Assembly: GCA_021234155.1 (NCBI GenBank)
Contig: JAJEKV010000028.1
Span: 5,246,451-5,310,450, forward strand
DNA: 64,000 nt
From: Isoetes taiwanensis
Lineage: Eukaryota > Streptophyta > Lycopodiopsida > Isoetales > Isoetaceae
Direction of reading: 5' to 3'
Positions 58,666 through 64,000 of this stretch are shown one piece after another. The notes beneath the pieces are model-generated. The model was not told where the DNA came from, ran no database searches, and saw only the letters and a program-made list of their open reading frames with translations. The translations under genes and the position numbers were made by a program. How positions within the stretch are numbered: the first letter of the stretch is position 1; every line of letters starts with the position of its first letter.

Positions 58666-59474
58666 ATTGGCTTTTTCTTCTTGGTGTTTTCGTTTTTCGG
58701 AATACAGTACTCACTTAGTTTCATTGTTGTTGACTTCCAACAAAAAAAAAAGGTTATTACGTGCCAAACATGTTTAATGGAGCAGTTGAACGTGGACAGC
58801 TGGGACAGGTGTAAAGAGCTCTATCCCATTGCTACATCCGACGAGCGTATTATTCAATACGCTCCAAATTTTGAGGGCTGGGTACGTCGTTTTCCTGTCT
58901 TTAATGTTTTTCCTTTGTGCTGCCGGCGTGACTTCATTTACTAACAGAGCAAGAAGAAGAACAAGGACCTACCAGAAGGTTTTATGCACCTGGTAAGAAC
59001 AGTTAGAGAGGAGATGACGCTAGCGGATAGGCGTATTGTAGATGTTGAGCCGTCCGACTACGAGAGGTTTTCCATGTTTGATCAAAATAACTTTTATTCT
59101 ATCGTTCATGGGGACTGCACTAAGTTGCCTGGAAGTATAAAGCCACAAGATTTTACTTTGGTCATAGCAAACTTGCCATATGGGTTTAAGCTGAAGGATA
59201 GCCGCTACGACGATCAGCCTTTCAAGAACTCAGAATTTAATGCTTTCGTCGACGGAATTAACCAGGTTGCCACAGCAAAACACTGGCGTCTTGTTGTGTT
59301 CCACTCCAGCATGCAATCCGGACTTGTAGAAGCTACTTTCAAGAACCACTCCGGTTCTCCTGTGCAAGCCGGTTATGAAAATATGGTCTGGTGAATCTTC
59401 AAATCTCGAGTGCAGTTGAAGCGTTCTTTCTTTCAAGTTTTGAATCATGGTTGCAATTGTAACCCGTCATGTTC

Positions 59475-59510
59475 TATTCTGGAATACGTACTTACTATTC
59501 TGGAATACGA
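59475..59510. repeat. Two motif copies near the acceptor of intron 5
   Basis: CTATTCTGGAATACG occurs twice, about 20 bases apart, ending just before the GATCTTGCAG acceptor. Single copies also occur in intron 1 (about 56731, TATTCTGGAATATAG) and intron 2 (about 58197, TATTCTGGAATAATC). Confidence 0.85.
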
Positions 59511-60188
59511 TCTTGCAGGTACAAAACTAATATTAACTACCATGGTGGAGGACCGAGGCTGCTGAGCAAGGTTGAGTATCTCCATGTAGCTTACTGGAGT
59601 TTCGACGGGAAGCGTACCATGGAGCATTTCAACACAGCAGCCTGCCAAAATTTTTCTAATGTCCTAGAGTTCCCAGCAGTATTACAGAAGCTCCAGGACC
59701 TAAGTGCACAAGGCAGAATTGTCAATCATCACCAGAAGCCACAGAAGCTAATCAACCATATTCTGGATATGTTCTCACATCCAGGAGATTGGGTTCTTGA
59801 TGCTTTCTCTGGCTTTGGTACAACAATAGCATGTGCACTTAAAAAGGGCCGTAATTGTGTTGCTGTTGACATTGATAAAGAGGCTGTAGACTTTATCAAG
59901 ATGAGGTTGCCTGCTCTACCAACTCTACCAGATGAAAATCAAGAGTTAGGAGCCAAATCATCATCAGATTTTGCCAAGATGACATCCTCTGAGATACAGC
60001 CTCCTTTTACAAGCTCTCTGGAAGATGAAGCTACCTTTGCAGAGCTCAAAGAAGTAGCTCTAGCTACTATTCCTGAAGAGACTGTAGACACCAATAAAGA
60101 TGAAACCGTGACAAAGGAGCAAACTGCAGAGAAGGACAAAGCTGGGACGAGCAAACAACATACTGAGGACTTTGATTTAGACCTCTGA

Positions 60189-61974
60189 CTTATCTTTTGC
60201 TAAATTATTTACTATTGGCTAGAAAATAATGCCATATTTGATGTGCTGAAAGAAATTAATAAAAAAAAAAAAATCTTATTTTTACGTTTTTTGGATGTCT
60301 TCGAATTCCTAGTAATATTCATTTTCAAGTGCTCTTTTCTACAAATGCAAGATCATCACTTCAAAAGAGCCTAAATTGCATGATAAAATATTTTGTTCCA
60401 CCTGAAATCCCCAACTTCTTTTGAAAATGATCATTTTTTAAATCCTGGTGTTTTTTTTAAGGGAATCTTTGAAACGGAGTGATGCAACACTCCCGTTTAA
60501 TTTGCAATCGTGTTAAGACCTCTATATTTGACTGTAGATCAATTTCATCCCAATTTTTCTAGACTATGCCCTACAAATTGACATCACAGCAGAAGCCACA
60601 ATATGTTTGGGATCGGATAAAAACTATATTGGCCTCTACTACATTGGATATAGCTCGTTTGGTCATTAGGCTGATGCTGAATCAGATGCAAAATTTAGAC
60701 CGTTTGAATCAAAGGCAATTGAGGCAGAGGAAAAGATGTCGTACAATTTGGGCCTTATCAGTGACCTCAAGGTCTTTGTTCTTGTCTTCTTGTATACAGG
60801 AATGGCATGTAAAGAGCCACTCCTGTAACGTGGAGACCACTAAATTGACATTCAGTGCAGTTCCAAGAATTCGGAATGCAAGTAAACAGAGTGGAATGTG
60901 AGGTAAAAACAGCAGAATGTGAGGTAAAGGTGTCGGAATGCAAGTAAAAGAGAGGAACGTGAGGTAAATTGCGGAATAGAACGGCATATGAACATCGCAG
61001 AGATCTTTGAGACATGCCATGAAAGAACGTAGCCATGTGGCGCAATAGGATTGGACTTCAAGGCTGAATGTCAATTAAGTGATTTTTACGTTTGTTGCTC
61101 ATTGATAAGGGGTTGTTGGAGAAATTCAGGACTTCAGCTTTGCAGAATGTAGAAGGGAACCCAATAAGCCACTCATTCCTCTCATGCAAGGCCTAATAAA
61201 ATTGACAAAATTTCTCTTGTTTCTTCAAGAAATCTAGCATAAGAATGGAGCTCCTACCAGATGGATGGAGGAGCAAGGATTTGGACTACAAGATGCCCTT
61301 CGCCTGTTGGGATCACTGCTACAGGTTGCTATAGGAGAGGAGATTGTTAGAAAAGGAAAGGTTTTTATTAATGTCTTCCTTTATACTCAACTTGTAGAGC
61401 TCGAATACATCATGGTCATATATGTGCCTCCTTGTTCTGTACAGATTCAGTTGTTGTTGCTTCTAGTCGACAGTCTTTCCGCATTATTCATCAGCACTTT
61501 CAACTCCTCTGGTATATTGTCAAAACCTTTGGATGACGCAGCACTTTTGTATCATGCAAAAAACATCTGAATGCCTTTCATAAAGCTCCAGAGATGCGGT
61601 TCCTTCCTAATCTATTCTTTTAGCCATGGCTACTGGACATCAAAGGTCGGTTGTTATTCTTATGTAGATGGATACTGTCAGTCTGCAACTTGCTTTTCAT
61701 TTCTCAGGCAGATATTTTCTGATAATATATTCTTTATATGCATAATGATTGCTCTGTTTTCATCATGCTCTACCCCCATTTCTGTAACCACTACCTACAT
61801 CACAATGATTTTTCCGAATAAGGTATACCAATAACCTATTTCTAACATCTATACTATATATTTATGCAGGATATCCTTTGTGCTACGTAGGCCTTGAAAT
61901 GGTACATTACTTTTCCATATAAGAATCTTTTCTGATAGATAGCAGCTTGAGTGGTTTTCAATGTTCTTTCATGG
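60189..61974. other. 3' flank of the methyltransferase gene, no gene seen
   Basis: AATAAA followed by an A run lies at about 60258. The rest has no recognised ORF. The minisatellite below lies within it. Confidence 0.45.
60868..60975 (+). repeat. Minisatellite, about five units of 20-22 bp
   Basis: Units follow GGAATGYRAGGTAAANNNNN with small changes (GGAATGCAAGTAAACAGAGT, GGAATGTGAGGTAAAAACAG and others). Confidence 0.75.
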
Positions 61975-62262
61975 GGATTACAAAAGCGAGTTTTAGATGT
62001 TTTTGATAGGTTGGCACTTCCAAATGTCGTGTCGTGGAAGATACTAATTTCAGGTTATATGGAACATAGCCTCCCTTGAGAACACTAAAGTGTTTTGAGA
62101 AAATGTAAATGCTAGGAATCATTTATTTGTGGCCTCAATGCATGCGGCAGCATTGGATTGCTAGAAAAGGGCAGAAAAATATACCACGAACTTTCAAGAG
62201 TGGGATTGGAAAGAAATCTTGTTGTTGGCAACACATTGATAAGCATGTATTTTAATTGTGTG
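61975..62262 (+). pseudogene. Pentatricopeptide-repeat (PPR) gene fragment
   Basis: Translating across a few frame changes gives VFDRLALPNVVSWKILISGY, then a degraded stretch, then FVASMHACGSIGLLEKGRKI, YHELSRVGLERNLVVGNTLI, SMYFNC. These are the P, L and S repeats of plant PLS-class PPR proteins, which bind organellar RNA for editing or processing. Only about three repeats remain, with stops and indels. PPR genes are very numerous in plants. Confidence 0.75.
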
Positions 62263-62559
62263 ATTTTTTATTAGTAATCTTGTAGTTGTAGTTGCTTAGA
62301 CACCTTTTTTTTTATCCTTCTAATAGTTTTAATATTTCACATGAAAGCAAACTTACTCATAATCTCCTATGTTTTTTCTTGTTTTCCCCCTGTTATTGTG
62401 CTACATATATTACCTGATTACATGGCATTGGTTTTTTTCATCGTGGGCTACTTGTTTCTTTGTTTGAAGCTATGATGACTTTAAAGACGTTCACAATGAC
62501 TACTTCCTTTCAAATTACAACTTGTTGCATTTTCTCTTATATTATCCTTTCCCAAGGCC

Positions 62560-64000
62560 TGTCCAGAACACGTGCTCAAAAGACAATTGGCAGCGGAGAG
62601 CCAATGGATTGCAGAGATGGAGACCCGCATGCAGCAGTTAGAAGGCGGGCTTCGCACATTTTGAGAGGCAACAGGAGAAACAGGGTCTTGCTGATCTGCG
62701 AGCTTGCGTGTACTCCCTCCTCACCACCATAGAGACCACATCACAAGATAGGCAGTGTACTGAGCAGGATACAGTGGAAACTATCTTCCGCCTCAAGTCA
62801 GAAGCTAAGGGCTCTGCCACCATAACGCGGAACGTCCGAGCTGCCTTCGAAGCCAGCCAGGCAGAGCTAAGAACCCTACAGAGTAGGGCTAAGACACAAG
62901 ATCAGGTGATACAAGAGCTCTGGGCAACAATTGCCCAGCAAGGAAGGGGCCTCCATGCCGAGGTCCATGAACAATTGAGGCAATGCAGGAATGAGTTGAC
63001 CAGGCGGCAGAAATTTCAACAGGAGCTAGGCTCTCGACTCCAGGCAGCAGAGGCCGCAACATGGGGCACATGCCCAACAACCCGCAAGTCGCCAACCAGG
63101 GAGGCAGACAACATCTGCTCCATCTCGAACACCACACCCCCCTTGCTGTGAGCAGCCCACACACTCCAGACAACAATCATCACCTGTTGGGACAACCAAT
63201 ATTGCCCCACGACTCAGTGAGCAGCAAGAGCAGGGCCAGCGACGTCATAATATGGTGGTGCGTGGACTCTCAGAGGAAGCAGGAGAGGATCTTACTAAAT
63301 ACATCCAGGATCAGATCCTATCTCGCATTGCATTTCAGATCACAGTCCACATTGTCCGAGCAAGCCACCTTGGGGCTCAACGCACAGATCGCCCACGCGT
63401 TGTCACCTTCATAGTTGCAGACATGCGAGGACGTGAGGCAATTTTGCGTCAGAATAGGCAATTGAAGGGGACTACCTTGTATGTTGACCAGGATCTTACT
63501 CCGACGCAACAGGAGTTCCGCCGGCGAGAGCTGGCTCAAGTCAGGGACGTCTGCTGTCGCGGGGGCGTTGCAGGATTGGTCAGAGGTAAGCTTCGCATTT
63601 TTAGGCCGGCACCTGCTGAGGTTACCGATGCAATATATCAAGCTGCTATAGCACCCAAAGGCCCCTTTGTTACCACTATAGGAGCTTCCCCTTCTGTTGC
63701 CACTCCTACTACTGCCAGGGCTACTGCCACCACGGCATTTGCCACAAGCTCACCCGATACCACTACTGCGCCTCCTGCTCCCGCTGCTCCAACTATTCCC
63801 GCAACTGCTTTTCAGGCGCCACACACTGCTCCCCCCTCAGCCGGAACAGATCACCGTGCATCTACATCAAATGCCAACAAATAGGAATTGTGCCTCCGTA
63901 TGGTATCTTGAAACTGTCGGGGCTTTCCTTGGCGGAAAGGGAAGATCTCAACTCTATTGCACCAGATATGGATCTCATTTTCCTCATGGAAACATGGGAA
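62560..64000 (+). mobile_element. LINE 3: 5' part of a LINE related to LINE 1 (cut by window end)
   Basis: ORF1-like frames are followed by the start of an endonuclease ORF2 (from about 63905: FPWRKGK, then in another frame MDLIFLMETWE, matching the FFIETWE of LINE 1). The element continues beyond the window. Confidence 0.75.
62575..63884 (+). pseudogene. LINE 3 ORF1, coiled coil plus RNA-binding domain, frameshifted
   Basis: A Gln/Glu-rich coiled coil (62575-63060: METRMQQLEGGLRTF, then after a frame change FERQQEKQGLADLRA and EVHEQLRQCRNELTRRQKF) precedes an RRM-like and C-terminal domain in the 63252-63884 frame (MVVRGLSEEAGEDL, DQDLTPTQQEFRRRELAQVR). A Pro/Ala/Thr-rich tail follows. The domain order is that of LINE 1 ORF1 at 3039-3767, but the sequences are well diverged. 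At least two frameshifts (about 62660 and 63100-63250). Confidence 0.72.

Larger units (their letters stand above)
56380..60188 (+). pseudogene. ParB-like domain + beta-class DNA amino-methyltransferase, six exons, lightly damaged
   Basis: Exons: 56380-56387, 56798-58182, 58250-58479, 58753-58881, 58948-59390, 59519-60188, all bounded by GT and AG. Exon 1 (ATGGACAG) splices in frame to exon 2. After an N-terminal domain I do not know and a Lys/Glu-rich linker, a ParB-like domain (57584-58020) shows YLPVTCVKL and GGNHSFKARRQL. The methyltransferase has motif IV first (IANLPYGF at 59163, NLPY in place of DPPY) and motif I later (DAFSGFGTTIA at 59800, then GRNCVAVDID), the order of the N6_N4_Mtase family that methylates adenine N6 or cytosine N4. 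Lesions: frameshift near 57310, in-frame TAA at 58024, and a one-base phase mismatch at the 58752 junction. ParB plus methylase is typical of phages. The introns show it is resident in a eukaryotic genome. Confidence 0.75.

Noticed and set aside
56380-60188. Bacterial or phage contamination explaining the methyltransferase
   Set aside because: Five GT-AG introns, mostly in phase, and an adjacent plant retrotransposon LTR with a TSD argue for residence in the plant genome.

Overview
This window looks like nuclear DNA from a land plant with a large, transposon-rich genome. A fern, lycophyte or similar lineage is my guess, not proven. The evidence is a plant-type SPOUT (SpoU) RNA 2'-O-methyltransferase, plant L1 and Copia/Ty3 elements, a decayed PPR gene, a CACTA end and a hAT MITE. 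There are short GT-AG introns, no bacterial operons and no rRNA or tRNA genes.

Layout. 0-1.6 kb: SpoU-family RNA methyltransferase, the best-supported host gene. 2.8-7.0 kb: an animal-like APE LINE with an intact ORF1, a lightly broken ORF2 and an (ATTAC)n tail. 8.1-12.8 kb: a complete Copia retrotransposon on the minus strand with two LTRs. 12.8-19.7 kb: a plant L1-type LINE. 19.9-26.4 kb: segmental and tandem repeats without genes. 26.4-27.0 kb: a CACTA-type end with subterminal repeats. 27.8-28.6 kb: a decayed alpha/beta hydrolase. 28.9-30.1 kb: a C2H2 zinc-finger gene (minus). 30.2-31.8 kb, just upstream of it: about 12 imperfect palindromes of one family, split by a 611-bp hAT MITE with a perfect 8-bp TSD; a TATA-like box follows. 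31.8-37.2 kb: repeats and a fold-back element.

37.2-56.1 kb: a composite region. A DUF7869-like transposase-type gene (minus strand) occurs twice, at 37.17-40.36 and 52.32-55.5 kb. Between the copies lies a Ty3/gypsy element with LTRs at 40.36 and 50.64 kb, then a gag fragment. A third LTR at 55.50-56.09 kb has a perfect 5-bp TSD and behaves as a solo LTR. The left copy and the gypsy interior differ from the clean copies mainly at CTG/CAG trinucleotides, which wrecks every reading frame. That suggests CHG-methylation-linked base-calling error or mutation, and the whole 15-kb duplication may be an assembly or haplotype artefact.

56.1-60.2 kb: the most unusual locus. A spliceosomal-intron-bearing gene encodes a ParB-like domain followed by a beta-class (motif IV before motif I) DNA amino-methyltransferase, a combination typical of phages. 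Its promoter and four of its five recognised introns, but none of its exons, carry copies of a palindrome close to GTATTCYRGAATAC. One intron holds four copies at 40-42 bp spacing, and another holds a 100-bp near-perfect hairpin. If the solo LTR is subtracted, the DUF7869-like gene lies head-to-head with it across a short shared upstream region. A mobile element carrying both a transposase-like protein and its own DNA-modification/ParB protein is a plausible but untested reading. The present copy has one frameshift, one in-frame stop and one splice-phase mismatch.

60.2-64 kb: a 20-22 bp minisatellite, a PPR pseudogene and the 5' part of another LINE of the same clade as the first, cut by the window end.
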